Assembly (NCBI GenBank): GCA_965240325.2
Contig: OZ251225.1
Coordinates: 3,224,001-3,288,000 of the forward strand
Source: Rebecca billardiae RCC1528
Lineage: Eukaryota > Haptophyta
Length of the DNA: 64,000 bases
Reading direction: 5' to 3'
The notes under the pieces are model-generated. The model worked only from the letters and a program-made list of their open reading frames with translations. It was not told where the DNA came from and did not search any database. Numbering within the stretch: position 1 is the stretch's first letter; each line of letters begins with the position of its first letter. Made by a program: the position numbers and the translations under genes. Below are positions 22,838 through 34,230 of this stretch, one piece after another.

Positions 22838-24448
22838 TTATCCGCCCGGCGCGCCGGGCATCGTCGCCCCGCCGCACAGGGTAAGGCGCTGCCCTTGGCC
22901 ATGGCCGCCAGGGGCACGGTAGCGACGGCTGTCATGTGCACCGCTTTGGGCGGGGGCGCACACCGTGCGGTTGGTCGCCCATGCGAGGCTCTGGTCGCAC
23001 ATGGGCACGACGGTGGTTGCGCCATCGGCGGGTATGGCGCTGGCGGCGTGCGTGAGGGGCAAACAGCGGCCTGGGCACAGGGGGCAGCGCTGGCGCAGCT
23101 CGAATCCCTGCGGATCAGCGGGGTAGCGCACGGTGCACTTGCCCTCGTCGAACTGCGCGCCCCCCAGCTCGTTCTCGCGCAGCGTGCGCGCAAACGGCCA
23201 CGGCAGGAAAACGAAGACATCCTCGCAGTAGGCTTGTGCGACCAGCTGGCCGATCGTCGTGCCCGGGCAAGCGAGCAGGATGTTGACCGCAAAGGGCAGC
23301 GGACGTTGCGCGTGCTGCGTGCGCGCCGCCGGCCCATCAACGATGCGCATGCGCAGCGCGTGCAGCAGGCCACCGCCCTCGCCCTGCCCAAGCAACGTTG
23401 GCGGTATGGCCACCATCGGCGACAGGCGCATGTTTGGATCGACGAGGAACGCCCGGCCCTTCCGGTCGACGCGCACGTCGATCTGCCCGACGCCCGTAAA
23501 ACCCATGGCGCGCACCAGCTCAGCAAAATGGCGCTCGGCCTCGGGCAGGTTGACCGTCCTGAAGAGGATACCGGCGCCGATCTGGCCCGAGCCGGCAATC
23601 GTCACGTAGCTGTACCCGCCGAGCACCTCGCCGTCAACCGCGACCGCGACGTAGTCGGCCTGCGCCCCCGCCACAAACTCCTCAAGGCGGAGCGCACGCC
23701 CCGCGCTGGCGGCCGCGGTGATGCTTGCGTTGAGGTCGGCGCGCGTGCGGCAGATGTGAACCCCGCTGCTCTGGCCGTCGGCATTCGTCTTGGTCACGAG
23801 CGGCAGTTGCAGCGCCAGCCGGTCCAGCTCCGCAGCGTCCATCGCGCGCGACTGTTTTGGGGTGAGATGCGTGGCGCGCGGGGGCTTCGCCGTGCCGAGC
23901 AAGCTCGCCAGGTTGAGCACGCTCAGCTTGCTCGAGTAGTTCTTCCAGTGCGCCGTGTGGCGCGGAAGCGAGCAGCGCAAGGTATGATACACGTGCGCAA
24001 CGGCAGCCGAAGCGTGCGCACGTGGAGCCAGCTTCATGGCGGTGTGCACCATCACCATCGCCGTCGCGCGATAGTCAGGGAGAACAAGCGATGGGCTCCA
24101 CTCCCGGATCGATGTGATGAGCGCACTGACGAGGTCAGGACCCCGCCTCGAGCGCGCGAGGCGAAAGTAGCGGATGAGCGCAGGGTCGCCCGCCGTCCAC
24201 GGCGTGCAGTGCGGCGTGCCGCAGATCGACGCATTGTCTGCCGAGGCGTACTGCAGCACGCCCACCTCCCAGCCCGCATCGCTGAGCCCCGTGAGCATGT
24301 GCGGCAAGAAGCGTATGTTGGAAAGGGCAAAGACGAGGACCCGTGAGCCAGCTGCTCGTCGCACGTCTTGGCAGTCGTAGCCTGCATCGCCGTAGGCCGC
24401 CGCCAAGCACGTGAGGGCGCCAGCCACCCAGGCCCATCGACGGGACAT
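22838..24448 (-). CDS. ATP-grasp-like protein with signal peptide
   Basis: A single exon of 536 residues. The ATG at 24448 was preferred because a signal peptide follows at once (WAWVAGALTCLAAAYGDA); the longer start at 24499 would overlap the divergent fucokinase start. The body resembles an ATP-grasp enzyme: an N-terminal nucleotide-fold-like region (VLVFALSNIRF...LTGLSDAGWEVGVLQY), a lid region LPLVTKTNADGQSSGVHICR, LRLEEFVAGAQADYVAVAVDGEVLGG, and the metal-site block VGQIDVRVDRKGRAFLVDPNMRLSP, which corresponds to the acidic/Asn pair of the fold. ATP-grasp enzymes join a carboxylate to an amine or thiol via acylphosphate; finding one with a secretion leader is unusual. The C-terminal 90 residues are Cys-rich (CPLCPGRCLPL) and unrecognised. 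Substrate is unknown. Confidence 0.75.
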   Translation of the reverse strand: MSRRWAWVAGALTCLAAAYGDAGYDCQDVRRAAGSRVLVFALSNIRFLPHMLTGLSDAGWEVGVLQYASADNASICGTPHCTPWTAGDPALIRYFRLARSRRGPDLVSALITSIREWSPSLVLPDYRATAMVMVHTAMKLAPRAHASAAVAHVYHTLRCSLPRHTAHWKNYSSKLSVLNLASLLGTAKPPRATHLTPKQSRAMDAAELDRLALQLPLVTKTNADGQSSGVHICRTRADLNASITAAASAGRALRLEEFVAGAQADYVAVAVDGEVLGGYSYVTIAGSGQIGAGILFRTVNLPEAERHFAELVRAMGFTGVGQIDVRVDRKGRAFLVDPNMRLSPMVAIPPTLLGQGEGGGLLHALRMRIVDGPAARTQHAQRPLPFAVNILLACPGTTIGQLVAQAYCEDVFVFLPWPFARTLRENELGGAQFDEGKCTVRYPADPQGFELRQRCPLCPGRCLPLTHAASAIPADGATTVVPMCDQSLAWATNRTVCAPAQSGAHDSRRYRAPGGHGQGQRLTLCGGATMPGAPGG

Positions 24449-24486
24449 CAACGTGACATCGAAGCAAGGACACGAGTGTTTTGACG
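24449..24486. promoter_or_regulatory. 38-bp divergent interval between ATP-grasp and fucokinase genes
   Basis: This is the shortest head-to-head spacing in the window. With start codons 38 bp apart on opposite strands, the transcripts must overlap in antisense at their 5' ends unless leaders are nearly absent. Regulation in common is inferred only from this. Confidence 0.35.
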
Positions 24487-27400
24487 ATGGCGGCCGCATC
24501 AGGCTGGGATGTGATCGTCATTGTGTGCCCGCCCGGCCAGGGTCGCGCGTTCGAGGAGGCCCTGCTCACGCGCCGGATGGCCTCGCTCGGCGGGCGGCTC
24601 GTCGTCACCGCCGTCGAGCCCGCCGCGGAGCCGAGCGGCAGCGGCAGCGGCTGCGTGCACGGCCTGTATGCCGCGGCGGAGAGCCTGTCCGCGCAGGCCG
24701 GCTTTGGCGCGCTCGCCGCGGAGGTGTTCGACGGCAGCGCGCGCGTGCTCGTGCTCGATGCGAGCGCGCGCTCGCGCCCGCATCCATGCTGGCCCGCGGC
24801 GCTGCTGCCGTGCACGCCGGACGGCAGCGACGCGCTCGACTGCGCCCTCGCTGCGGTCGGCCAGATGTGCGCGCGGCCGCCGCCCGGCGCGCTGATGCTC
24901 GCAGTCGACGAGGTGCTGGCGATGGGCGAGCTCGCTCCGGTGCAGTGGGACACGACTGGCGCCGTCGACGTGACCCTGCTCGCTCTCGCGCACAAGGACG
25001 CCCTCGCGCGCTCCACGGCGCCCGAGGGCGCGGACCGCGGCAGCGGCGGGGCGGCGGCGGCGCGGATGTGGGCAACGGTGGCGCTGGGCGAGGGCCTGGC
25101 GTCGGGCGCGCTCGCCGCGGTGCACGAGCTGCACCACGGCCTCGGCGCCGCGAGCGCCGCCGCGCCCGCCGCCGCCGCGCCCTTCCCGCTCGCGTGCGGC
25201 GCGCACCTCTCGCCGCGCGTGTGCGCCGCCCTCGCAGCTCTGCTCGACGCGCCTCCGGTGGGCGCGGCGTGTGCGCGCGCGGCGGACGGCGGCGGCGCGC
25301 CGATCCGGCTGCGGCTGCTGCAGGACGTGCTCGCGCCGCTGCACGGCGTGGGCGTGCGCGCGCGCGCGCTGCGGCACGGCGCGCACCCGGACGAGCACGG
25401 CGGCTGGCTCGAGGCGGCCGAGGCGATGAGCGGCCGCGCGGCCACGGCGGAGGTCGCGGCGCTTCGCGCGCTCGAGCGCGCGTTCGTACCGGCGGAGGAC
25501 TCGCCGCCGCCCGTCGTGGTGGCCGCGCTCGTGCACGCGACGTCGACGCGGCTGGCCGCCGCCGATGCGCGCGCGTACCTCGAGCTCTTGCGAGCCGCGC
25601 CCGCGCACACCGACCTCGCCGCCGAGCCAGCGCCGTCGGCGCCACGCGCGCACGCGAGCGGCGCGCGTGTCGGCGGCGCGGGCGGCGGCGGCGCCTCGGC
25701 TGCGTCTGCCGGCGCCACCCCGCCGCGCGGAGGCGACGGAGCGCAGCTCGCGCCGCCGCCGTGCGTGCTCGTCAGCTCGCAGCTGGACGGCCCGCTGCCC
25801 ACGGCCGCGCACGGCTCGGCGCTCGTCTGCTCCGCGCTCGCGCCGCCGTGCTTAGTGGGCGCGCACTGCCTCGCCCTCGGCCTGAGACCACCTGCCGCCG
25901 CGCCGCTACCGGCTGAGCCCGGGGCGCCCGCGCACGCCGGTGCGGCTGGGCCCGGCGCGCATGCGGGCGCATCCGGCGTGCGCGTGCCGGACGGCATCGC
26001 GCTCTTCGAGGTCGCCCTGGACCGCGCGGCTGTCGCCGCGCTGCTGGCGGCGCGCGCGGCCGAGGCGCGCGACGCGAGCGCGGCCGGTAGCGGCGCCGCC
26101 GGCGCGGCCGACGCCGCCGCGGCCCACGCAGCAGTACCCCTCGGCGGGGGCTGGCGCGTGCGCGTCTTCCACGGCATCGACGACAGCCTCGACGCGCCGG
26201 CGCGCCTCCCCGGAGCCGAGCTGGGCGCCGCACCGGACCCCGCCGCCCCACCGGACTCCTTCTGCGCCGTGCCGTGGGCCGAGTGGCTCGCGCGCACCGG
26301 CGCGCAAGCCCAGAGCCTGTGGCCGAAGCGGGCGGGCGGGGCGGCGCGCACGCTGCGCTCCGCGCGGCTGTTTCCGCTCGTCTTCGCGCCGGACGAGACC
26401 GCGCCGCCGCCGCCGGCCGAGTCGGTGCGCGCGCTCAGCGCGCCGCCGACGCGCGAGCGCGCGCGCGCGCTGCTGCTGTGCGCGTGTGCGGACGTCGGCG
26501 CGAGGCCGTCCGACCGGCTCGCGGCCGCGGCGCTGCAGAGTCTACGGCACGACTCGGCCGCGGCCTGGGCGAGTGCGGCCGCGCGCGCCGCGCCGGCCGC
26601 CGGCCCGACGGCGGCACTCGGCGGCGCGACGGCGGGAGGCGGCGATGCGTCGGCGCTGCTGGCGGCGCGCGCGGCCAGCGCGGGGCACGCTGCGGCCGCC
26701 TCCCTTGCCAGCTGGGCGATGGATGCGCGCCGCGCGCCCGACACAGACCTGGCTCCGCCGAGCAATCCGAGCGCGGCGGCGTGCGGTGGCGCCGCCGCGG
26801 CGCAGCCGGGGCTGGCGGTGTGGAGCGCGGGTGTGGACACGAGCGCGGGGGCGGGGTGGGCGGGCGCCGTGCGCTTGTCCCTCGCCGAGGTGGCCGCGGC
26901 CGTCGACCTGCCTGCCGAGCTGGGCTGGCGCGCACACATCACGCTGCGCACAGACTTGTGCGCTCTCGCGCGCGCGTGTCGGCTCGGAAGCCGCGGCGCG
27001 CCGGACGGCGCGGCGGCGGGCGCGGCGGGCGCGGGGGCCGCGGGCGGCGGCGCGGCGCCGCCCGTCTTCGCGCCGCTCCGCCGCATCGTGGGCCACTCCG
27101 CCGCCGGCGCCGCCGCAGCGCTCGCGCTGCTCGACGCGCACGCCACCACCTGCGCCGCATCGGAGCTGGGCCGCACGCTCGCCGCCATCGCCGATTCGCT
27201 CGGGTTGCTCGCGGGCGGTGCGGCCGGCCCGCGCTCGGCTGAGGCGCGGCATCGCGAGTGGGCGGCGCCGACGGCCGAGCTGGCGCGTGCCGTGCGCGCG
27301 GAGGCCGCGGCGGGCGGCGGCGGCGCAGACGACGCCGTGCCGCGCCTCGCGCGCGCGCGCGCCGCGCGCGCGCGCGCTCTCGACGCCCTCAGGGCATTGC

Positions 27401-29075
27401 GCGAGCGCGCGGCGCGCTCGGGCGCGCGCACCGACGTGCTGCGTGCCGCGCGGCAGTACGATGGCGCGGTGGGCGCGCTGACGGAGGGCGCGGTGCTCGG
27501 CGTGCGCGTGAGCCCGCAGCGCGCGCCGCCGCCGCCCGGCGCGCACTGGGCCACCGCGCGCGCGCCCGCGCGCGTCGACCTCGCGGGCGGCTGGTCTGAC
27601 ACGCCGCCCGTGTGCTGGGAGCGTGCGGGCGGCGGCGCGGTCGTCAACGCGGCCGTGGCGCTGACGGAGGGGGCGCTGCCGATCTGCGCGCGCGCGCGGC
27701 GGATCGCCGAGCCCGTGCTCCTCTTCCTCCCGCCGTCGTGCGCGCTGGCAGACGCGCCGCCGCGCGCCGCCGACGTCTCGCGCCTGCTGAGCGGCGCGGC
27801 GCGCGGCAACGCGTCGGCCAGCCCGGAGCTCGGCGCGCCGCCGTGGCCAGGGGCGCACGGGCCGCCGCCGGCGCAGCCGCCGCTGCTCGTGGACTCGCTG
27901 GCTGGCCTCGCCGACATGGCGGACCCGCGCGCGCAGTACGCGCTGCTCAAGGCCGCGGTGGTGGCCGCCGGCGTGGTGCAGGTGGCGCGCGCCGACGGCG
28001 CGGAGGGCGAGGGCGCCGCGCCGTCGGGCGCGCCGCCGCCGCTGCGCGCGCAGCTTGAGCGCGAGGGTGGAGGGCTTCAGCTATGCGCGGCCGCGGACGT
28101 GCCGCTCGGCTCCGGCCTCGGCACCTCCTCGATCCTCGGCGCGGCGGCCATCGTGGCGGTCGGCGCGGCCACGGGCCGGCACTTTGCGCCGCACGAGCTC
28201 GTCATCGCCACCCTGCAGCTCGAGCAGCTGCTCGGCACGCGCGGCGGCTGGCAGGATCAGGTGAGTGAGCGAGCGAGCGGACGAGGGCGGGCGCGCGGGC
28301 GGCTGCCGTGCGCCGCAGAGCGCGCGGGCTGCGCGCCGCCCGCGCCCGCGCCCCCCAGCCGCGCCTCGAACGCCTCGGTCCGCGCGCGCGCCCGCCCGCG
28401 CCCCGCCCGCCGCCACCGTGCGCGCAGGTGGGCGGCATCTACCCGGGCGTGAAGCTCGGGCTCTGCGCCGCGGGCGCGCAGCCCGCCGTGAGCGCGCGCG
28501 TGCTGCAGCTCGCGCCAGCCGCGCGCGCGGCGCTCGACGCGCACCTCTGCGTCGCCTTCACCGGCCGCACGCGGCTCGCGCGCGGGCTGCTCGACGGCGT
28601 GCTCCGCGCGTGGCAGCGGCGCGACGGCTCCGTGCTCGCCCTCTTCGACGGGCTGGTCGGGGGCGCGCACGCGATGGCTCGCGCGCTCGAGGCCGCGGAC
28701 ATGGCGGCGGCGGGCGCTCTGCTCTCTGACTATTGGGCGCGCAAGCGCGCGCTCGCGCCCGGCGCCGAGCCCGCGGCGGTGAGCGCGATGCTCGCCGGCA
28801 TCGCGCCGCACGCGCACGGCGCGGCCCTCGCCGGCGCGGGCGGCGGCGGCTTCCTCCTCGCCATCAGCCGCGAGCCGCACCCGGCGCACGGCGCGCTCGG
28901 CGCGGTGCTGCGCGCGCACGGCGCTGAGGTGTATGCGGGCGCGCGCGTCGTGCACGGCCACGGGCTGCAGCTGTCGCACGAGCAGGCCGCGGAGGAGCAC
29001 TACCCCGCCGAGCGCGACGCGCTCGACGGAGGAGTCGACGTTGCCAGCGTCTCGCAGCTGGAGAGCTACTACTGA
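24487..29075 (+). CDS. FKP: Fucokinase / GDP-fucose pyrophosphorylase homologue, degenerate N-terminal active site
   Basis: Two exons are inferred: 24487-28260 and 28428-29075 (about 1,473 residues; plant and bacterial relatives have about 950-1,050). The intron is GTGAGTGAG...GCGCAG and falls between GGWQDQ and VGGIYPGVKLG, a conserved block. The C-terminal GHMP kinase is intact: ARVDLAGGWSDTPP (27571 on), VPLGSGLGTSSILGAAAIV (phosphate loop) and GAGGGGFLLA near the end. The N-terminal part starts like fucokinase/pyrophosphorylases (SGWDVIVIVCPPGQ; SGSGSGCVHGLYAA). The usual HAGGxSxRxP nucleotidyl-transfer motif appears as LDASARSRPHPC, so the pyrophosphorylase half may be inactive. The enzyme phosphorylates L-fucose and, in bifunctional relatives, makes GDP-fucose in the cytosolic salvage pathway. 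Long Ala/Gly-rich inserts explain the extra length. Confidence 0.88.
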
Positions 29076-29638
29076 CGATGGGCCGGCGCAGATGATTGCA
29101 GCGCTCGTCGGCCGAGCTGCCAGTTACAGTAGGTGAGTGAGCGTCAGCACAGCCTACAGTAAGGCTCATCAGCGCCACTCCGACGATCACGATGACTCTC
29201 GGCGGGGCGCCTAAACTGCGCACCGCCGTTTATTCATTCTAACATGCGCTGACGCGATGATGACGAGCGCAGGCCGCCGGGCCGCGCGTTTATATTGACG
29301 ATGATGATTTGATGCGCATATCAACTCAAGACGACTAGCTGCGCGGCGCCAGTGGCAGTAGTCACTGTCACTGAGTCACTGTAATCTGTATAGCCGCCTC
29401 GTCGTCAAGCATGGATCTGATCCGACGACGACGTACGTTTGACGCAGTGAGACATACGGCGAGTACGCCGACACCGTCACACCGCGGGCACAGATCCTAA
29501 CCGCTGACGGAGGCGGACGGCGGTACTGCTGATGGCCTGTGCCAGCCGAGCACACGCCTCGGGACGCGCGCGCGCGCACCGCCGCGGCGGCTCGGCTCCG
29601 CTCGAGCCGCGCAGCAGCGCGCCGCGCGGCCGCCGCCC
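29076..29638. other. Intergenic spacer, no gene seen
   Basis: Spacer between two convergent 3' ends with mixed-composition sequence and some GACT/CAGT-rich stretches (29340-29390). Only shadow ORFs occur here. Confidence 0.5.
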
Positions 29639-32600
29639 TCAGCCGTACATGGAGAGCGCCGCCTCCGAGGCGGCGGGCGGCACCGCGGCCGGCTCGCCCA
29701 TCTGCACGTCCGCGCCGCCGACATGCGCATCGTCGCTGCGCCTGTCCTGGTCGATGTCGGCGGCGGCGGCGGCGGCGTCGGCCGCGTCCGCGCCGGCGTC
29801 GGCGTCGTCGTCGCCGGCGGCGAGCGCGCGGCCGAGCCAGCTCTGCGCGCCGACCGCGCCCGACGCGCCATGCGCGCCGCCGTTCAGCCCGCCGCTCCCA
29901 ACCCCCGCGCCGGCCGCGCCGTGCCCGCGCACCGCCTCGCGCCTCTGCACCACGTCCCGCCGCTCGTAGAAGAGAACGTACGCGGCGGCGGTCACGATCT
30001 CGTCCTCGCCCACCTTGCGCGCCGAGCCGTCGTCGAAAAGGTACCACTCGCCGTCCACGTGGTTCTTGGCGTAGGCGGTGTAGTGCCCGCCGTGCAGCGA
30101 GCCGAAGTGGTTGGTCACGGCGTACAGGTCGTAGACTGCACGCGCACACACGGGCGCACACGCGCACACACCGGCGCACACACGCACACACGGGCGCACA
30201 TCCGGCACGCGGCAGCGGGCCGCGGAGGGGCGGCGAGGCGCGACGGCAGGTGCGTCAGAGTGCTGCACGCCAGAGCGCGCCGCCCGCCCTCGCCGCACAC
30301 GCCGCCACGCCTGCCCTGCCGCCCCGGCAGCACAGCCCGCACGCCGCCGCGCGCGCGCTCGCGCGGCGCTCCGCACCGGGCGGCGCGTCTCCGGCCGCCG
30401 CGCGCTTGGCCTGGTGGCTGATCACGTACGGCGTCAGGTCGAGCCCGCGCGTGGGGAAGCGCACGAGCGCAGAGTTCTTGAGCCGTCCGGAGTGAAAGCG
30501 CTTGAGCATGATCACGAGCACCTGCGGCGTGGACCACAGCTCCATGCTGCGCACGCAGGGTGGCAGCGCGCGCGCGGGCGGGCGCGCGGGCGCGCGGTCG
30601 GCGCGCGCGTCGGCGCGGCAGCGCGCGCGCGTGCGCGGGGGGCCCCGCGAGGCGGGGGGCCGCGGCGTGGCGGCGGCGGCGCCACGCGCGCGCGCGTGCG
30701 CCCACCGCTTCACGGCGTCCACGTGCGTCTGGCACTTTGAGCAGTACCAGCGCTCGTCCCCTGTGAGCTGCTCGGGCGACGTGTGCAAGTCGAGGCACTC
30801 GGTGAGGTCGAGCGCCTTGCCGCCGCCGCCGCCCGCGCCGCGCGCGCTCTCGCGCGGGAACGCGGCGGGCAGCGCCTCCGACATGGCCGCGACGTGCGCG
30901 CCGAGCGCGGCGTACGCCGGATGGGAGGGCGCGGGCCACTCCACGTGCACCGCCAGACGCGCCGAGGCCGAGGGCAGCGCCTCGTGCAGCTCGAGCGAGC
31001 CCAGCTGCCGCCGCTGCGAGGGCAGGCCGTCGACCGCGCCGATCGTGAGCGTGGCCCCGCGCCAGAGGGCCGCGAGCGCGCGCGTGCGCTCGCCGAGCTC
31101 TGCGGTGCCCGGCGCGCGCTCGGACGCGGCGGCGGAGGCGTCCGCGTCCGCCGCGGCGGGCGCGCTGCCGTCCGCCGCGCTGCCCGAGCTCCGCGCCTGC
31201 CCGCCGCCGCTCGGCGTGCCTCGACCACTCACGTCCGCGTCCGCCGCGCGCCGCCGCCGCGCGCCCGCACGCTCGCCGCCGCCCGCCGCGCCGCCCGCCG
31301 CCGCGCCAGCCAGCTGCGTCACGAACAGCCGTCCGAGCTTGCGCTCGAGCTGCGCGCGCGTCGCGCCGTCCGGCAGCGTGAGGAGCAGCGGCGTGCCCGA
31401 CGCGCGCTCGGCCGGCGTGCTGAGCAGCTGGCCGCTGCCGAGCACGCCACCGCCCTCGACCATGGGCCTGCGCTGGTGCACGGCCGTCACAGCAAAGCCC
31501 TTGCCGCCGCTGCCGCCGCCGCCGCCGCCGCCGCTGTTGGCGGGCGCGCCGTGCACCGCGCGGTGCAGCGGCGCAGAGCCATACATGCTGCCCGCGGACG
31601 CGGAGTTGTCGACAAACTGCCGCGCGTCCTCCACCTGCGCCCGCACACGCACACGTGCGGACGCACGGACGGACGGAGCGCACGCACAGCGGGATATCGC
31701 ACGCACGCACGCACGCACACGCACACACGCGCGCACGCACGCACACGCACACACGCGCGCACGCACGCACGCACACGTGCACGCGTGGCGCCAAGTCAGC
31801 CGTCGGCCGCGCACGCGCGCGGTGGTGCGGCGGCGCGGCATTGCGGCGGCGCGCGCACCTCGTACGCGACGAGGATGTCGTCCGGCTGCACCGTACCGAT
31901 CGGGTCGGTCGGCAGGAACGTTTTGTACACTTTGGACTGGTGGATGGCCGTGCACGCGCGGAGTGCAGTGCACGCGCGGCGTGTGCACGCGCAGAGGCGG
32001 AGGGGCGGGGCGCCGCAGAGCGTCAGCCGTGTGTGTGTCAGCAGAGCCGCGCACACGGCCGGCCGAGCGCGCGCGCGCGCGCGCCGAGGGCGCGTGCCCA
32101 AGGGCGGCAGCACGGCGCTGGGTGCCAGCGCGCGCACGCCCCTCTGCCGCCCGCCGCGCGTGCGCCGCCCCGCGCGCCGCCCCGCACCTGGAAGATCTCG
32201 GTGAGCACCAGCCGCGCGGTGGGCGCCTCCCAGGGCATCGGGCGCGCGCCCTCGGCCGAGACGGTTCGGCAGCACGGCAGCTCCGCCGCCTTGGCCAGCG
32301 CCTCGAGCAGCTCGGCGGCGGAGGCGCCCTGCCTCAGCGTGAGTGTGTGCACGCTGCTGAGGCCGTCCGCGGCGCACGCGTCCGCGGCGATCGCGAGGAG
32401 CTCGGGCTCGCGCGGCAGCGCCGGCGTCGCGCTCGGCTCCGCCGCGGGCGCGCCGCCGCCCTCGCCGTCCGCCGCCGCCATCTCGCAGTCCGCCTGCTCC
32501 GCGAGCGCGGCGGCGGACTCGGCGAGGTCCGGGTCGAGCCCAGCCTCGCTCAGCCTGCGCTGCTCTTCGCCCGCGCCCGCGCCCGCGCGCACGAGCGTGA

Positions 32601-34009
32601 GCGTCACCTCCATCGTGCTGGTCGCGGCGGAGCGCACCTCGGGGTTGAGCAGCAGGTACGCATCGAACGTCGTGTTCGAGTGCCCGCACGCGGAGCACAC
32701 GAGGTGCGACTTGTACTGCCCGGCCATCAGGTCCTGCACAATCGACTGGTTGCGCAGCCGGTGCCCTGCAAGCTGCTCGGCAGCCACCGCCTCGTCCGGC
32801 CGCCCCGCGCTGTCCTTGATCTCGACGTACGGCTTCTTCGTCACACGGTTCAGGTCCTCGTCCAGCGTCTGCACGAGGAAGGACATGAGCTCCTGCGCGT
32901 CCTGCTGCCCGTACCTGCGGGGTGGGAGGGGCGGCGCACGGCGCACGGGCGGGAAGGGGCGTGGGCGCGCGTGTGCGTGCGTGCGCGCGTGCGTGCGCGC
33001 GTGTGCGCCGTGGCGCAGAGCGGGTGCGTGGGAGAGTGGGAGCGCGCGCGGGGCCGAGCGCGCAGGCGCCGCGCACCCGGCGAACTGCGAGGCGCACTGC
33101 GCCAGCGTCCACTTGAAGTCGCGCGGCGCGATGGCGAAAGGCGGCGCGTCTGCCCACATCTGGCGCATCAGCGCGGCAAACTCGGTGGCGACCTTGCCGC
33201 CCGAGCCGATCGGGTTGTCGACGTTGAGCTCCGACTTCCACGCGCCCGAGGTGAAGTACTTGTGCAGCTCGAACGTGTGCGCGAGGCACTGCGGCCGGCG
33301 CGCGCGGCGCGGAATGGGCGCGGGCACTCAGCGGCGGGCGCAGGCAGGCCGCACTGGGCGCGCGCGCGCGGGGGCGAGCGGCGGGAGGGCGCAGCGCGGG
33401 GCGCGGCGTGGGCGGCGTGCCGCACGTGCGCACTCCCGCCCCACCCCGGACCCGCGCGCGCTGCGCCCCCGCGCGCACCTGCAGCGACGCGTTCATATAG
33501 CACGTGTTACCCAGGTTGTTCAGGCCGACCACACCCTGCAGCGGGCAGCTCGGCGGCGGCGAGGTGGGCGCGCCGCCGCCGAGGAAGGAGCGGCCGAGGA
33601 TCGAGCCGCCGCCTGAGGACTGCCCGAACCCGTTGCCGTTCGCGCGCGCGAGCGCAGCCGCTCCAGCCGCCTGCGTCGCAGACACAGCGCCATCGCCGGG
33701 CTGCTCCGCAGCGCCGCCCGAGCCAACCGCCCAGTCGGCGGCGTTGGAGGCGGCCGTGTCCATCGGATCGGCGTTCGCATCCGCATCGTGCTCCTGGCCC
33801 GCGCGTCCAGTGGCGTCCTCGCCGTTCGCCGCGCTCTTGGCCGCGCCTGAGGCGCCGTTTGCGTCGCCAGCGCCCGGCGCAGCCGGGGGCACGAGCACCA
33901 GTGCCGTGGAGGCGGACAAGGAGATGGCGGTCTCGTCGGTGGAGCTGAGCGGCGACCGCGTGCCATCCGCGCGCGCGGCCGCCGTGTCTTCGTCCACACC
34001 CGTCATCAC
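29639..34009 (-). CDS. Ubiquitin-specific protease, USP4/11/15-like, seven exons
   Basis: Exons in coding order are 34009-33479, 33288-33077, 32914-32188, 31936-31859, 31634-30706, 30546-30377 and 30135-29639. All introns are GT-AG and phases agree throughout. Exon 1 ends in the Cys box [16 protein letters not shown], continued in exon 2 by [12 protein letters not shown]. Exon 3 gives [13 protein letters not shown] and a zinc-type pair CSACGH. Exon 4 has only 26 codons (through DDILVAYE). Exon 5 has [15 protein letters not shown], exon 6 [19 protein letters not shown], and exon 7 the His box [14 protein letters not shown] with WYLFDDGSA and YVLFYERRD. The catalytic Cys and His are therefore present. 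The order of blocks, including a long insert between the two halves, matches USP4/11/15. It removes ubiquitin from substrates. Intron 4 is a (CACG/CACA)n tract. N- and C-terminal tails are Ala/Asp-rich low complexity. Confidence 0.9.
31635..31858. repeat. CA/CG purine-pyrimidine alternating tract inside USP intron
   Basis: Intron 4 of the USP gene contains about 150 bp of imperfect ACGCACACG repeats (about 31640-31790). A similar but shorter tract lies in intron 6 (about 30137-30205). Such alternating sequence is prone to length change and Z-DNA. The ORFs reading through it are artefacts. Confidence 0.8.
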
Positions 34010-34230
34010 AATCGCGCCCTCTCACCCGCCGCTCGCTGCGGATGCGCGCGCTGATAGGAGGGGCACGGGACACGCTGGGGCCACACCCGCGATGTGAGCA
34101 AGCTTGAGCCGGATCGCGCAGAACCTGGCAATTTTCCAAGATTCGCGCATTTTTCCTGCGTCAGGTTTTTTTTCCCTTGACGTTACAGCGGCTCGACGAT
34201 TGACGTTTCGATCGAGGCGAGCTTGCGGCC

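Noticed and set aside
24135-27950. 1,271-codon antisense ORF
   Set aside because: Shadow of the fucokinase gene and part of the ATP-grasp gene. It is Ala/Ser/Pro-rich with no domain, whereas the opposite strand has clear GHMP kinase motifs.
30502-33948. 1,148-codon ORF on the + strand
   Set aside because: Runs antisense to the seven USP exons and through their introns. It has no motif, and USP catalytic boxes are on the minus strand.
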